The position numbers and the translations under genes are program-made. The notes under the pieces were generated by a model, which was given only the letters and a program-made list of their open reading frames with translations, was not told where the DNA came from and ran no database searches. This document shows, in pieces, positions 17,387-26,265 of a stretch of DNA of 64,000 bases (position 1 is the first letter of the stretch; each line of letters begins with the position of its first letter). Origin of the DNA: Phycicoccus avicenniae (GTDB lineage Bacteria; Actinomycetota; Actinomycetes; Actinomycetales; Dermatophilaceae); assembly GCF_018139485.1 (NCBI RefSeq), contig NZ_JAGSNF010000010.1:1-64000 (forward strand), given 5' to 3'.

Positions 17387-18217
17387 TCAGGCCCTCGGCG
17401 CGGCGAGGTGGAGCCGCGCGAAGGCGAGCGACTCGGCGAGGTCGAGCTCGCGCCGGGTCTCGTCCCGCTTGCGGGTCGTCACCTCGACGACGACCGAGCC
17501 GGCGTACCCGTCGGCGGCGAGCCGCTCGAGGACCGGGCCGCAGGGCTGGCTGCCCCGTCCGGGCACGAGGTGCTCGTCCCGGGCCGAGCCGGAGCCGTCG
17601 GCGAGGTGCAGGTGGGCCAGCCGCGGCCCGAGCCGCTGCACCATGTCGAGGGCGTCCGAGCCACCCGTCGCGGCGTGCGACAGGTCGAGCGTGACGTGGT
17701 CGAAGGGCTGCTGCACCGGGTCCCAGTGCGGCAGGTAGGCCTCGACCTCCCTGCCACGGGGCCCGCGCCAGGGGTACATGTTCTCGACAGCGAGACGGAT
17801 GCCGCTGTCGTGCTCGCGGACGGCGACCCCGTCGGCGAAGCCCCGGGCGTACTCCCGCTGCCATCGGAAGGGCGGGTGGAGGACGACGGTGTCGGCGCCG
17901 ACGTCGTGGGCGAGGTCGATCGAGCGGTCGACCTTGCCCCACGGGTCGCGGCCCCAGACCCGCTGGGTGACGAGGAGGGTCGGGGCGTGGATGGAGAGGA
18001 CCGCGACCCCGTCGTGCTCGGCGAGCCGGCGCAGCGCCCCGGCCTCCTGGGTCATCGGGTCGGTCCAGACCATGACCTCGACGCCGTCGTAGCCGAGCCG
18101 GGCCGCCGTCGAGAAGGCCGCCGCGACGCCTTCGGGGTACACCGACGCGGTCGACAGACCGACCCGGGGGGCCGGGGCGTCCGGGCGGGGGCGTCGGCGG
18201 GGACCTCCGGTGCTCAC
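17387..18217 (-). CDS. sugar phosphate isomerase/epimerase (AP-endonuclease-2 fold)
   Basis: 276 residues, a xylose-isomerase-like TIM barrel. Metal-binding residues fit at [21 protein letters not shown] and HLHLADGS. The substrate is unknown. Its GTG start overlaps the ppx stop by 4 bp. The same ppx-isomerase pairing occurs in mycobacteria (Rv0496/Rv0498 region, from memory), so a link to phosphate or polyphosphate stress is possible but unproven. Confidence 0.85.
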   Translation of the reverse strand: MSTGGPRRRPRPDAPAPRVGLSTASVYPEGVAAAFSTAARLGYDGVEVMVWTDPMTQEAGALRRLAEHDGVAVLSIHAPTLLVTQRVWGRDPWGKVDRSIDLAHDVGADTVVLHPPFRWQREYARGFADGVAVREHDSGIRLAVENMYPWRGPRGREVEAYLPHWDPVQQPFDHVTLDLSHAATGGSDALDMVQRLGPRLAHLHLADGSGSARDEHLVPGRGSQPCGPVLERLAADGYAGSVVVEVTTRKRDETRRELDLAESLAFARLHLAAPRA

Positions 18218-19140
18218 TGCATCCGGTCGAGGTGCCGCAGGAGGATGCCCTCCCGGAGCGCCCACGGGCAGATCTCGAGGCGGTCGAGGCCGAGCAGGTC
18301 CATCGTCGCCTCGGCGACGACGGCCCCGGCGAGCATCTGCCGGGCGCGGGCCCGCGACACCCCCGGGAGGTCGGCCCGCTCGGCGGCGGTCATCGCGGCG
18401 AGCTCCGGCAGCTTCTCCGCGAGCGTCTCGCGCGGGAGGAGGCGCTCGGCGTACATCCCCTCCGAGCTCGGCGCGGCACCGCAGATCCGGGCGAGCGAGC
18501 GCATCGTCTTCGACGTGCCGACGGCGCGGTCCGGGGTGCCGGCCTTGGCGAGGGGGCGCAGCTCCTTGGCGATCGTGGCGCGGACGTGCCGGCGCATCTC
18601 GCGGACGTCGTCGAGCGCCGGCGGGTCGCCGGGCAGGTGGTCGCGGGTGACGCGGCCGGCGCCGAGGGGCATCGAGACGGCGACGTCCGGCTCCTCGTCC
18701 ATGCCCATCGCGAGCTCGAGGGACCCGCCGCCGATGTCGGCGACGAGGAGGGTGCCGGCGGACCAGCCGAACCAGCGCCGGACGGCGAGGAAGGTGAGAC
18801 GGGCCTCCTCCTCGCCGGTGAGGACGTCGAGGGAGACACCGGTGCGCTGCGCGACGTGGGCGAGGACGTCGGTCCCGTTCGGCGCCTCGCGCACCGCGCT
18901 CGTGACGAAACCGCGCAGGTTCTCCACGCCCTGGTCCTCGGCGACCTCGAGGCACTCGGCGACGAACTGGGCGAGCCGGTCGCGGCCCTCGTCGGCGATG
19001 CGACCGTCGTCGGTGACGTGCTCGGACAGCCGCAGCTCGATCTTGTGCTTGCTCGCCGGCAGCGGCTGGGCGCCCGGGTGGGCGTCGACGACGAGGAGGT
19101 GGACCGTGTTCGATCCGACGTCGATGACCCCGAGGCGCAT
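18214..19140 (-). CDS. exopolyphosphatase / guanosine pentaphosphatase (Ppx/GppA)
   Basis: 308 residues, the short actinobacterial form without the C-terminal HD domain. The ASKHA ATPase motifs are clear: [10 protein letters not shown] (phosphate 1), [16 protein letters not shown] (phosphate 2) and [11 protein letters not shown]. It removes the terminal phosphate of polyphosphate or pppGpp. A TACGGT -10 lies exactly 6 nt before the ATG (19147-19152, minus strand), so it is leaderless, and it is divergent from the next leaderless gene at 19208. Confidence 0.9.
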   Translation of the reverse strand: MRLGVIDVGSNTVHLLVVDAHPGAQPLPASKHKIELRLSEHVTDDGRIADEGRDRLAQFVAECLEVAEDQGVENLRGFVTSAVREAPNGTDVLAHVAQRTGVSLDVLTGEEEARLTFLAVRRWFGWSAGTLLVADIGGGSLELAMGMDEEPDVAVSMPLGAGRVTRDHLPGDPPALDDVREMRRHVRATIAKELRPLAKAGTPDRAVGTSKTMRSLARICGAAPSSEGMYAERLLPRETLAEKLPELAAMTAAERADLPGVSRARARQMLAGAVVAEATMDLLGLDRLEICPWALREGILLRHLDRMQ

Positions 19141-19146
19141 GGGCCC

Positions 19147-19201
19147 ACCGTAGCCGTGCGGCGTGTGCCCCCGGGGTCCCGACGGGTCCGGTGCATAGGG
19201 T
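19147..19201. promoter_or_regulatory. divergent leaderless promoter pair
   Basis: TACGGT (minus, 19147-19152) lies 6 nt before the ppx ATG, and TAGGGT (plus, 19196-19201) lies 6 nt before the GTG at 19208. Two back-to-back -10 elements with identical spacing sit in a 67-bp intergenic region. Confidence 0.6.
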
Positions 19202-19207
19202 GGGGCC

Positions 19208-20104
19208 GTGCCCGAAGCGCCCCTCGACATCCCGCGGACCTGGGCCGAGTTCGCCGACCCGGCCGAGCCGGGCCAGCGGTTCCGGGTCGACCTGACCTTC
19301 CTCACCTCGAGCTGGACGTGCATCTTCGGCGCCGGCTGCCGGGGGATCTACGCCGACCGACCGGACGACGGGTGCTGCACCCTCGGAGCGCATTTCACCG
19401 ACGACGACGACGTCGAGCGGGTCCGCGCGGTCGTCGCCGAGCTCGGCGAGGACGAGTGGGAGCACCACCCCGGTCACGGCAAGCGCGGCGACAAGGACCC
19501 GTCGCGTCTCTCCGCGTGGACCGAGAAGGAGGACGGCGCCCGCAAGACGAAGGTCGTCGACGGGGCGTGCATCTTCCTCAACCGGCCCGGCTTCCCGGCG
19601 GGGGCCGGGTGCGCGCTGCACCAGCACGCCGTGCTCACGGGGACCTCGCCGCACGCGGTGAAGCCGGACGTCTGCTGGCAGCTGCCGCTGCGCCGTACCT
19701 ACCGGACCGTAGAGCTGCCGGACGACACGTCCTACCTCGAGGTGACGATCGCCGAGTACGACCGGCGGGGGTGGGGTCCCGGTGGCCACGACCTCGACTG
19801 GTACTGCTCGTCGAACCCCGAGGCGCACGTCGGCCGTGAGCCCGTCTACCGCGGGAGCCGCGCCGAGCTCGTCGAGCTCATGGGGCAGGCCGGCTACGAC
19901 GAGCTCGTCCTGCGCTGCGAGGCGCACCTGAGCACGGTGCGGCAGGCGCGGGCCGCGGGCTCCCGCAAGGTGCTGCCGCTGCTCGTGCACCCAGCGACGG
20001 CCGAGGCCGGGACCGTCGGGGGGCGGCGGGAGAAGGTGAAGCGCCGCCGCGGGTCGAGCGCCCTTCCGGACGGCGCGAACGAGCCCGCCCACCCGGTGGA
20101 CTGA
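19208..20104 (+). CDS. cysteine-rich conserved hypothetical protein
   Basis: 298 residues, not assigned to a function. It has a block of cysteines early ([11 protein letters not shown], then DGCCTLG near residue 57) and more later (GACIFL, GCALHQH, DVCW, WYCSS, LRCEAH). The spacing recalls putative zinc- or iron-chelating CxxxxC/CC domains such as YkgJ/UPF0153, but the match is loose. The C-terminal 30 residues are basic and variable. It starts with GTG 6 nt past a TAGGGT -10. A methyltransferase gene follows 15 bp downstream. Confidence 0.72.
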   Translation: MPEAPLDIPRTWAEFADPAEPGQRFRVDLTFLTSSWTCIFGAGCRGIYADRPDDGCCTLGAHFTDDDDVERVRAVVAELGEDEWEHHPGHGKRGDKDPSRLSAWTEKEDGARKTKVVDGACIFLNRPGFPAGAGCALHQHAVLTGTSPHAVKPDVCWQLPLRRTYRTVELPDDTSYLEVTIAEYDRRGWGPGGHDLDWYCSSNPEAHVGREPVYRGSRAELVELMGQAGYDELVLRCEAHLSTVRQARAAGSRKVLPLLVHPATAEAGTVGGRREKVKRRRGSSALPDGANEPAHPVD

Positions 20105-20119
20105 ACCGCGGCCACCGAC

Positions 20120-20800
20120 GTGATCCGCAGCCCCAACATCTGGGACAGCCCCGAGGTGTACGAGCTGGAGAACCTCGCGTCCGACCGGGCCGGGGTCATC
20201 GACGGCCGGATCGCGGCGCTGCGCGTGCTGCGCGGCGCCGACCTCGTGGACGTCGGCTGCGGGTCGGGCTTCCACCTGCCCCGGTTCGCCGACCGCGGGG
20301 CACGCGTCGTCGGGGTCGAGCCGCACCTGCCGCTCGTGCGGCGGGCCAGGAACCGGCTCCGCGCGCGGGGGTCGCGCGCCCGGGTCGTCGCGGCGGGAGC
20401 GGAGGCGCTCCCGTTCGCCGACGCGTCGGTCGACGTCGTCCACGCCCGCTGGGCCTACTTCTTCGGCCCCGGGTGCGAGCCCGGGCTCGACGAGGTGTCC
20501 CGTGTCCTGCGGCCGGGCGGGGTCGTGTGCCTCGTCGACAACGACGCGACGCGCTCGACCTTCGGCGCGTGGTTCAGCCGCGCCTACCCGGCCTACGACC
20601 CCGTGGCCGTGCAGCGGTTCTGGGACCGGCGGGGGTTCACGACCGAGCCGCTGACGATCCGGTGGACCTTCGACCGGCGCGAGGACCTCGAGGCGGTCGT
20701 GCGGATCGAGCTGCCGCCCGCTGCTGCCGACGCCGCCCTCGCCGGGCACGAAGGGCTCGAGGTCGACTACGCCGTCGCCTTCCGCTGGCGCCGCGCCTGA
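20120..20800 (+). CDS. class I SAM-dependent methyltransferase
   Basis: 226 residues of the Methyltransf_11 type. Motif I reads [12 protein letters not shown], motif II VVGVEPH, and the post-I loop [17 protein letters not shown]. The substrate is unknown. It lies 15 bp downstream of the cysteine-rich gene on the same strand, so the two probably share a transcript. GTG is the most upstream codon that keeps the family N-terminus ([11 protein letters not shown]). Confidence 0.82.
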   Translation: MIRSPNIWDSPEVYELENLASDRAGVIDGRIAALRVLRGADLVDVGCGSGFHLPRFADRGARVVGVEPHLPLVRRARNRLRARGSRARVVAAGAEALPFADASVDVVHARWAYFFGPGCEPGLDEVSRVLRPGGVVCLVDNDATRSTFGAWFSRAYPAYDPVAVQRFWDRRGFTTEPLTIRWTFDRREDLEAVVRIELPPAAADAALAGHEGLEVDYAVAFRWRRA

Positions 20801-20989
20801 CCGGGCGAGACCACGCAAGCGTCGGCACGCCTCACGGAGAGCGGCCACGACGTCCGGTTCTCCGTGCCGAGCCGTCACTGCGCCCGACCCTCCCACCGGC
20901 CAGCCACCACCGCGCCCGGCCTTTCCCACCGACAGCCACCACCGCGACCACCGGTCTGCTCGGGTGGCGCCGTCGCTCCCCGGCGGGGG
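20801..20989. other. intergenic stretch, no gene seen
   Basis: No ORF with supporting start signal on either strand. Several CCACC-type short repeats are visible, without a clear hairpin. Confidence 0.5.
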
Positions 20990-20995
20990 TACGGT
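20990..20995 (+). promoter_or_regulatory. leaderless -10 element of the small membrane protein
   Basis: TACGGT sits 6 nt before the ATG at 21002, the same layout as at several other genes in the window. It is the main support that the next ORF is a real gene. Confidence 0.5.
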
Positions 20996-21001
20996 CGTCG
21001 G

Positions 21002-21397
21002 ATGGGGCAACCTCGGTCCGGCAGGGACCGCCGTGGCCCCGGCCGCGGCAGTCTGCTCCGTCGGGCGGTGGCGACCGTTCTCGCGGTGGCCGCGGTGAAC
21101 CTGGGCTGGCTCCTCTGGGCCGCGATCGATGAGGCCGCCGTGCCGAACCCGTCCGCCCTTCCCGCCTTGCCGGCGGGTGCCACGGTCCTCGAGCGGAGCG
21201 TCGACTGCGGCTCGGGCGGCTGCTGGCGCGAGCTGGTCCTCGATACCGGTGACCGGCCCGCCACCGATCTCACGAGCGAGCTGGACCTCGACGAGCCACG
21301 ATGCCGGCCGTCCCTGCCGGTCCCGCGGCGGGTCTGCACCGACGCGACCGCGGGTCCACGCGACCGACTCGTCGTGCACGCGCGGTTCGCCTGGTGA
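21002..21397 (+). CDS. small single-pass membrane protein, unknown function
   Basis: 131 residues. A basic N-terminus is followed by one membrane helix (about 21-44) and then a short extracytoplasmic domain of about 85 residues. The domain has a DCGSGGCW motif and two more cysteines (ERRC-like DEPRCRPS and RRVCTD), so four cysteines could pair outside the cell. I do not recognise the family. Support comes from the membrane segment and the TACGGT promoter 6 nt upstream. It ends 45 bp before the convergent HNH gene. Confidence 0.6.
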   Translation: MGQPRSGRDRRGPGRGSLLRRAVATVLAVAAVNLGWLLWAAIDEAAVPNPSALPALPAGATVLERSVDCGSGGCWRELVLDTGDRPATDLTSELDLDEPRCRPSLPVPRRVCTDATAGPRDRLVVHARFAW

Positions 21398-21442
21398 GCG
21401 CCGAGGACCGGCCCGCTGGCGGGTCCACGGGCAGGTCGACGA

Positions 21443-23119
21443 TCAAAAAGGTGGGACGTCCGGTCGAGGTGGCGGCCGGCCGGCTCGTGGACGGTGGCGT
21501 GGCAGGTCCACCAGCCGGGAAGGCCCTCTCAGCACGTGGACGTCGACCCGACACCCGTCACCGGGCGCAGCCGGTGCCGCCCGGCTCCGTCGAGGGCCCT
21601 GACGCGAGGGGACCAGGAGGTGCTCGAGCGCGTACTCGACCGGGCTGAAGAGGTCGCCGCCGCCGTCCGGGGCACCGGCCTCGCTCGCCGGGTCGGTCCC
21701 GAGGTCCGGCAGGACGACCGGATCGAGCCGGTCGAGGGGTGCGGTCATCCGCGTCCGGCCGGTCGGGTCGGTCCACCGGGCCGTCCCGTCCGGCGCGAGG
21801 ACCACCCGCCAGCCAGGTCTCTGCTTGACCCGGTGGTGTCGACGGCACAGGCAGACGAGGTTGGCGGCCGACGTCACGCCTGCGGGCCAGGGCAGGACGT
21901 GGTCGAGGTCGCAGAAGCGTGCGGCGACGTGGCACCCGGGGAAGCGGCACCGGCCGTCCCGGTCCCGGACCAGCCGCGCGAGCCGCCGTCCCAGCCGGTA
22001 GCCGGAGCTCCGCAGATCGTCCCGAGGATCGACGACGCCTCCGGACCCCGGGTCGCACACGAGGTTCTTCGAGGACTCCGGGTCCCGGATCCCGCGGGGA
22101 GGGCCGCCGCCCTCCCCGCGGGACGCCGGAGGGGCATCGGCGCACGACCCTGCGCCGTGCGCCGGCGACCCGAGCCAGCCCCGCGGGACGAGCATCGGCT
22201 CCGCCGGCCGTGCACCCCCGACCTCGACGAGGTCGGAGGCGGCGTCCGCGGGGCAGGCGCCCGGCGAAGCACCTGCCTCGGCCGGCACGGTGAGCCGGAC
22301 GTCGACGTCGACCGTGGCCGCACCGGTGACGAGGTCGGTGAGTGCCTTGGCCCGGGCCCGGTCGACCCGCGAGCAGGTCCCGTCGGCGACGTACCGCTGC
22401 GCGAGGTCGTCGATCGCCGCCCACGCCACCAGGGCCTCCTCGGAGGGGAACGTCCCGTGCCACGTGTCGACGCCCGGCTCGCCGGCCCAACGCTCCAGGC
22501 GGGACTCCGACCGTGCCCGGACCGCGCGCTGCCGCAGCAGGTCGGGCGAGATGCGCGCCAGCATCCGGCGCACCCGACGGCGCAGTCGTGGACCGTCCTC
22601 GACGCCCAGGTACTCCTCCAGCCCCGTGACGACCGTCGCCGCGACCTCGGCAGGGCACTCCTCGAGCTCGGTGGCGACGACCCCCGCGCGGTACGGATCG
22701 AGCCGACCCGACGCCATCGCGAGGTGCAGCCCGGCGAGCCCCGTGGCGGTGTCCGTCCCCTCCGGTCCGTCCGCCGCGAGCCGCACGGCCGCCCGGACCC
22801 GGCGCTCCGCCTCGACCTGGGTGACGACGAGAGCCCCGGACACGAGCGCGGGGGCGTCGAGGGCGACGTGACCGGGGGCCCGATGGGTCTCGATCTCCTC
22901 ACCCGACTCGAGGGTCTCCGGCTCGATCGCCGCCAACCGGACCGTTGCGACGTCCTGGGCCGCCTGCGCCGTGTCCACCAGGGCCTGCAGCGCCTCGAGC
23001 GCCTCGACCCACTCGGCCCGCGACCCCACGGTCTCGCTCGGCCCCGCGGCGGCACCGAGCACCCGCGTGGCCCCACGCGCGGCCGCGGTCACCTCCCGCG
23101 GCCCGATCCGGTCCCCCAT
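21443..23119 (-). CDS. DUF222 / HNH endonuclease domain protein (13E12-type)
   Basis: 558 residues. The N-terminal ~330 residues are DUF222 (helical, RVRAAVRLA and RRVRRMLARI). A low-complexity linker follows, then an HNH nuclease domain around 400-460 with CRFPGC, CDLDHVLPW, CRRHHRVKQ. This matches the REP13E12/DUF222-HNH family, present in many copies in actinobacterial genomes and thought to be mobile or defence related. I see no matching repeats or target-site duplication here. The ATG at 23119 follows a TAGGCT promoter and a GGGGG-type RBS. Function is unproven. Confidence 0.88.
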   Translation of the reverse strand: MGDRIGPREVTAAARGATRVLGAAAGPSETVGSRAEWVEALEALQALVDTAQAAQDVATVRLAAIEPETLESGEEIETHRAPGHVALDAPALVSGALVVTQVEAERRVRAAVRLAADGPEGTDTATGLAGLHLAMASGRLDPYRAGVVATELEECPAEVAATVVTGLEEYLGVEDGPRLRRRVRRMLARISPDLLRQRAVRARSESRLERWAGEPGVDTWHGTFPSEEALVAWAAIDDLAQRYVADGTCSRVDRARAKALTDLVTGAATVDVDVRLTVPAEAGASPGACPADAASDLVEVGGARPAEPMLVPRGWLGSPAHGAGSCADAPPASRGEGGGPPRGIRDPESSKNLVCDPGSGGVVDPRDDLRSSGYRLGRRLARLVRDRDGRCRFPGCHVAARFCDLDHVLPWPAGVTSAANLVCLCRRHHRVKQRPGWRVVLAPDGTARWTDPTGRTRMTAPLDRLDPVVLPDLGTDPASEAGAPDGGGDLFSPVEYALEHLLVPSRQGPRRSRAAPAAPGDGCRVDVHVLRGPSRLVDLPRHRPRAGRPPPRPDVPPF

Positions 23120-23148
23120 CGCAGCCCCCTGCTCTCGATGCCCCGAGC

Positions 23149-23703
23149 CTAGAGCCCTGCACCGACAGCGCCCTTCGACCCAGGACCGTCGGCGCTCGGC
23201 ACGATCCGGTGGTCGTCGGGCGCTCCCGGCTTCGGCACCGGCACCCGTTCCTCCCGCCACCCGGCGACCCCGGGCAGGTCGTCGGCCAGCCGTCGCCAGA
23301 ACCACGCCGCCGCCGTGTTGTCGTGCTGCCACGCGACCGTCCACGGCCCCGGGTGCCGCGCGAGCGCCGCCGTGACCATCCGCCCACCGAGCCCGCCGCC
23401 GCGCACGACCGGGGACACCCAGGCCGCGACGATGTGGATGGGGCCGGCCACGAGGCCGTCGAGGACGACGAACCCGACGGGCGCCGCCTCGCCGGTGGCC
23501 GGGTGCGGCTGCAGGGCGAGGTACGCGGCGACATCGGCGTCCTCACCCGTGGGCAGGCCCCTCGTCGAGTACCGGCCGTCGGCGTACGGCAGGCCCCGGA
23601 CCACGGTCGCCAGATCGTGCCGGAGCAGCTGCCACAGGCGCGCCAGCACCCGGTGATCGGCATCGTCGACGACCAGCCGCAGGTCGATCCCCTCGGTGCT
23701 CAC
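23149..23703 (-). CDS. GNAT family N-acetyltransferase
   Basis: 184 residues. Motif A is weakly conserved as VSPVVRGGGLGGRMV; the C-terminal half has a FWRRL segment that packs the acetyl-CoA site. The start is the GTG at 23703, preceded by GGAGG with 5-nt spacing. A GTG at 23739 would add 12 residues made of a short repeated GTEATEGT stretch, which looks like upstream sequence. Substrate unknown. Confidence 0.75.
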   Translation of the reverse strand: MSTEGIDLRLVVDDADHRVLARLWQLLRHDLATVVRGLPYADGRYSTRGLPTGEDADVAAYLALQPHPATGEAAPVGFVVLDGLVAGPIHIVAAWVSPVVRGGGLGGRMVTAALARHPGPWTVAWQHDNTAAAWFWRRLADDLPGVAGWREERVPVPKPGAPDDHRIVPSADGPGSKGAVGAGL

Positions 23704-23811
23704 CGTGCCCTCCGTGGCCTCCGTTCCCTCCGCGCTCACCGCAGCATCGTGGCACCCGGCAGCCGTGACGGCACCCCACGGCGCCCCGCGACCCACACCC
23801 CGGCGTGGCGG

Positions 23812-24276
23812 TCAGCCCAGCCGGGTCGGCCCCTCGTGCGCGACCACCGTGCGCACCCGCTCGAGGTGCCGCTCGGCCATCGGCGGCAGTGCGTCGAGCC
23901 CGAACCACCCGACCTCGACCGACTCCTCGTCGCCCACCCGGGCCTCGCCCGCGACGTACCGGCACCGGAAGACGTGGTCGACGTACTGCGTCCGGTCGCC
24001 GTTCGGGTACTCGACGACCGGCGTGACGTCGACCCGGGCGAGCAGGTCGACCGCGCACTCGACCCGCGTCTCCTCGAGGCACTCGCGGACCGCCGTCGTC
24101 GCCGGGTGCTCCCCCGGGTCGCAGATGCCCGTGACGGGGGTCCACTCCCCCGTGTCGGACCGGCGCACGAGCAGCACCCGGTCCTCGTCGAGCACGACGG
24201 CGGTCATCCCGGGCAGCCACAGCAGGTCGTGCCCGACGCGCTCGCGCAGCCGGAGGATGAAGTCGGGGGTCGCCAC
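23812..24276 (-). CDS. Nudix hydrolase
   Basis: 154 residues with the Nudix box G-x5-E-x7-REcLEET at about 51-73 (GICDPGEHPATTAVRECLEE). It cleaves a nucleoside diphosphate linked to another moiety; the substrate is not predictable. The start GTG is 5 bp past the stop of the flavin-reductase gene, so they are in one operon. The fold keeps its usual length. Confidence 0.88.
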   Translation of the reverse strand: MATPDFILRLRERVGHDLLWLPGMTAVVLDEDRVLLVRRSDTGEWTPVTGICDPGEHPATTAVRECLEETRVECAVDLLARVDVTPVVEYPNGDRTQYVDHVFRCRYVAGEARVGDEESVEVGWFGLDALPPMAERHLERVRTVVAHEGPTRLG

Positions 24277-24281
24277 GGCGC

Positions 24282-24911
24282 TCAGCCCTCGTACCGCGGC
24301 CGCTCGATCGAGCGGACCTCGCCGAGCCGGCCCCACTCGTCGGCTCCGAGCCGGGACAACGGGTCGAGCCCGCGGACGTCGACGTGCGGCCGGCCCTGCA
24401 TGTCCGCCGACGCCGCCACGTCCGACGACACCGCCGCGTGGACGACGAGCCCGACGACGACGAAGCAGTTGCCCGTCGGCCGCACCTCGTGCAGCCGGCA
24501 CTCGAACGCGACCGGCGACGCGGCCACCCTGGGCGGCGCGACGACGAGCGAGGTCTCCCGCTCGACCCCCTCGGCGTCGAACTCCCCGAGCTCCGGCGGG
24601 TAGTCGGCCGACGTCGCGTTGACGACCTCGAACAGCGGCTCCGGGGTGACGTTGACGACGAACTCCTCCGTCGCCTCGATGTTGGTCAGGGTGTCCTTGC
24701 GCCCGACGGAGGTGAAGGACAGCATCGCCGGGTCGGTGCTCGCGACGGTGAAGAACGAGTGCGGCGCGAGGTTGTCGACCCCCTCGGCCGACCGGCTGCT
24801 CACCCAGGCGATGGGGCGGGGCACGACCGACGCCGTCATGAGCCGGTAGCCGGCCCTCCCCGTGACCCGTCCGGACTCCGGACCGTGCTGGAACGGCAGC
24901 TCGTGGCGCAT
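24282..24911 (-). CDS. flavin reductase domain protein (FMN-binding)
   Basis: 209 residues of the Flavin_Reduct split-barrel family. The signature segments are YRLMTASVVPRPIAWVSS and APHSFFTVASTDPAMLSF, where FMN binds. It may reduce flavin with NAD(P)H, or only bind it. A TAGGGT -10 lies 7 nt before the ATG, so the message is leaderless. The Nudix gene follows on the same transcript. Confidence 0.85.
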   Translation of the reverse strand: MRHELPFQHGPESGRVTGRAGYRLMTASVVPRPIAWVSSRSAEGVDNLAPHSFFTVASTDPAMLSFTSVGRKDTLTNIEATEEFVVNVTPEPLFEVVNATSADYPPELGEFDAEGVERETSLVVAPPRVAASPVAFECRLHEVRPTGNCFVVVGLVVHAAVSSDVAASADMQGRPHVDVRGLDPLSRLGADEWGRLGEVRSIERPRYEG

Positions 24912-24965
24912 ACCGACGACCCTAGGTCCATTCCCGGGCGGCATCGGCGGCGGCACCATGGGGAG

Positions 24966-25331
24966 GTGCTCACCCGCTTCGTCGCCACGGTGTCCTACTC
25001 CGACGTCGCGGTCGGGCTCGACCTGTTCCGGGACGGGCTCGGGATGCGGGTCGTCCATGCCGACGGGGCGATGACCGTCCTCGAGCGCGACGGCGCCAAG
25101 ATCCAGCTCGTCGACGACGCCCACGCTGCCCGGCACTCCGAACGGCCGGAGCTCGGCCTCCAGACCGACGACGTGCAGGCGGTCTTCGACGACGTCTCCG
25201 CCCGCCGACCGGACCTGCTCCACCCGAACCTACCGAGCCCGCGCCGCCGCCCGTGGGGCGCGGTCGAGTTCGCCCTCCTCGACAGCACGACGGTCTGCGT
25301 CGCCGTCCGGCAGTGGGTCGCGGACGACTGA
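24966..25331 (+). CDS. VOC superfamily protein (glyoxalase/bleomycin-resistance fold)
   Basis: 121 residues, two beta-alpha-beta-beta-beta modules (FVATVSYSDVAVGLDLFRDGLG and later VEFALLDSTTVCVAV). The metal ligands of true glyoxalases are not all present, so it may bind a small molecule or carry no activity. GTG at 24966 follows GGGGAG. It is convergent with nadC, 13 bp away. Confidence 0.72.
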   Translation: MLTRFVATVSYSDVAVGLDLFRDGLGMRVVHADGAMTVLERDGAKIQLVDDAHAARHSERPELGLQTDDVQAVFDDVSARRPDLLHPNLPSPRRRPWGAVEFALLDSTTVCVAVRQWVADD

Positions 25332-25344
25332 CGCCGCGGGCCGG

Positions 25345-26265
25345 TCAGCCGCCGGTGACGTCGAGGTCGAGCGCGATGTCGACGATCGGGGACGAGTGCG
25401 TGAGCGCCCCGACGGAGAGGTGGTCGACCCCGGTCTCCCCGTACTCCCGCACGACGTCGAGCGTCAGCCCGCCGGTCCCCTCGATCTCGACCGCCTCGCC
25501 GGTGGCCCGCACGGCCGCCACCGTCTCGCGAAGCAGGTCCGGCGACATGTTGTCGCACAGGAGGAAGCGCGCCCCCGCCGCGACCGACTCCAGCGCCTCG
25601 GCCGTCGTCGTCACCTCGACCTGCACCTCGACGTCGGGGTACGCGGCCCGGACGGCGTCGTAGGCGGCGGTCAACCCGCCGGCGGCGAGCTTGTGGTTGT
25701 CCTTGACCATCGCGACGTCGTGCAGGCCCATCCGCTTGTTCGTGCCGCCGCCGCAGCGCACGGCGTACTTCTCGAGCGCGCGCAGCCCGGGCGTCGTCTT
25801 GCGCGTGTCGAGCACCGTCGCGCCGGTCCCCTCCAGGGCGTCGGCCCACCGGCGGGTGTGGGTCGCGACCCCGCTGGTCCGCGAGAGGACGTTGAGGACC
25901 GTCCGCTCCGCGACGAGGAGGGTCCGCGCCGGTCCCCGCACCGTTGCCAGGCGGTCCCCGCGCGCGAACCGCTCGCCGTCCGCGCGGTGCGTCTCGACGG
26001 CGGCCGCGCCGGTCCCCAGCCGCCGGTCGACGGCGTCGAGGACGAGCCCGACGACCGGCAGGCCCGCGAGGACCCCGTCCTGCCGTGCGACGAGGTGCGC
26101 GACACCGCGCTGGTCGGCGGGGATGGTCGCGAGCGTCGTGACGTCGCGTCCGGCGCCGCCGTCGGAGGTGCCGAGGTCCTCGTCGAGCGCGCGCTCGACG
26201 ACGATCCGGGCCTCGTCCTCGGGGAAGCCGAGGCCGGCGCCCGGACCCGCCCACCGGTCGGTCAT
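25345..26265 (-). CDS. nadC: quinolinate phosphoribosyltransferase (nicotinate-nucleotide pyrophosphorylase)
   Basis: 306 residues. It makes nicotinate mononucleotide from quinolinate and PRPP. Substrate-binding arginines and lysines are in TRKTTPGLR, RCGGGTNKR and KDNH; the PRPP segment is in EIEGTGGLTL. The ATG overlaps the nadB stop by 4 bp (ATGA), fixing the start. It is the last gene of the panC-nadB-nadC run. nadA, which makes quinolinate, is not in this window. Confidence 0.95.
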   Translation of the reverse strand: MTDRWAGPGAGLGFPEDEARIVVERALDEDLGTSDGGAGRDVTTLATIPADQRGVAHLVARQDGVLAGLPVVGLVLDAVDRRLGTGAAAVETHRADGERFARGDRLATVRGPARTLLVAERTVLNVLSRTSGVATHTRRWADALEGTGATVLDTRKTTPGLRALEKYAVRCGGGTNKRMGLHDVAMVKDNHKLAAGGLTAAYDAVRAAYPDVEVQVEVTTTAEALESVAAGARFLLCDNMSPDLLRETVAAVRATGEAVEIEGTGGLTLDVVREYGETGVDHLSVGALTHSSPIVDIALDLDVTGG

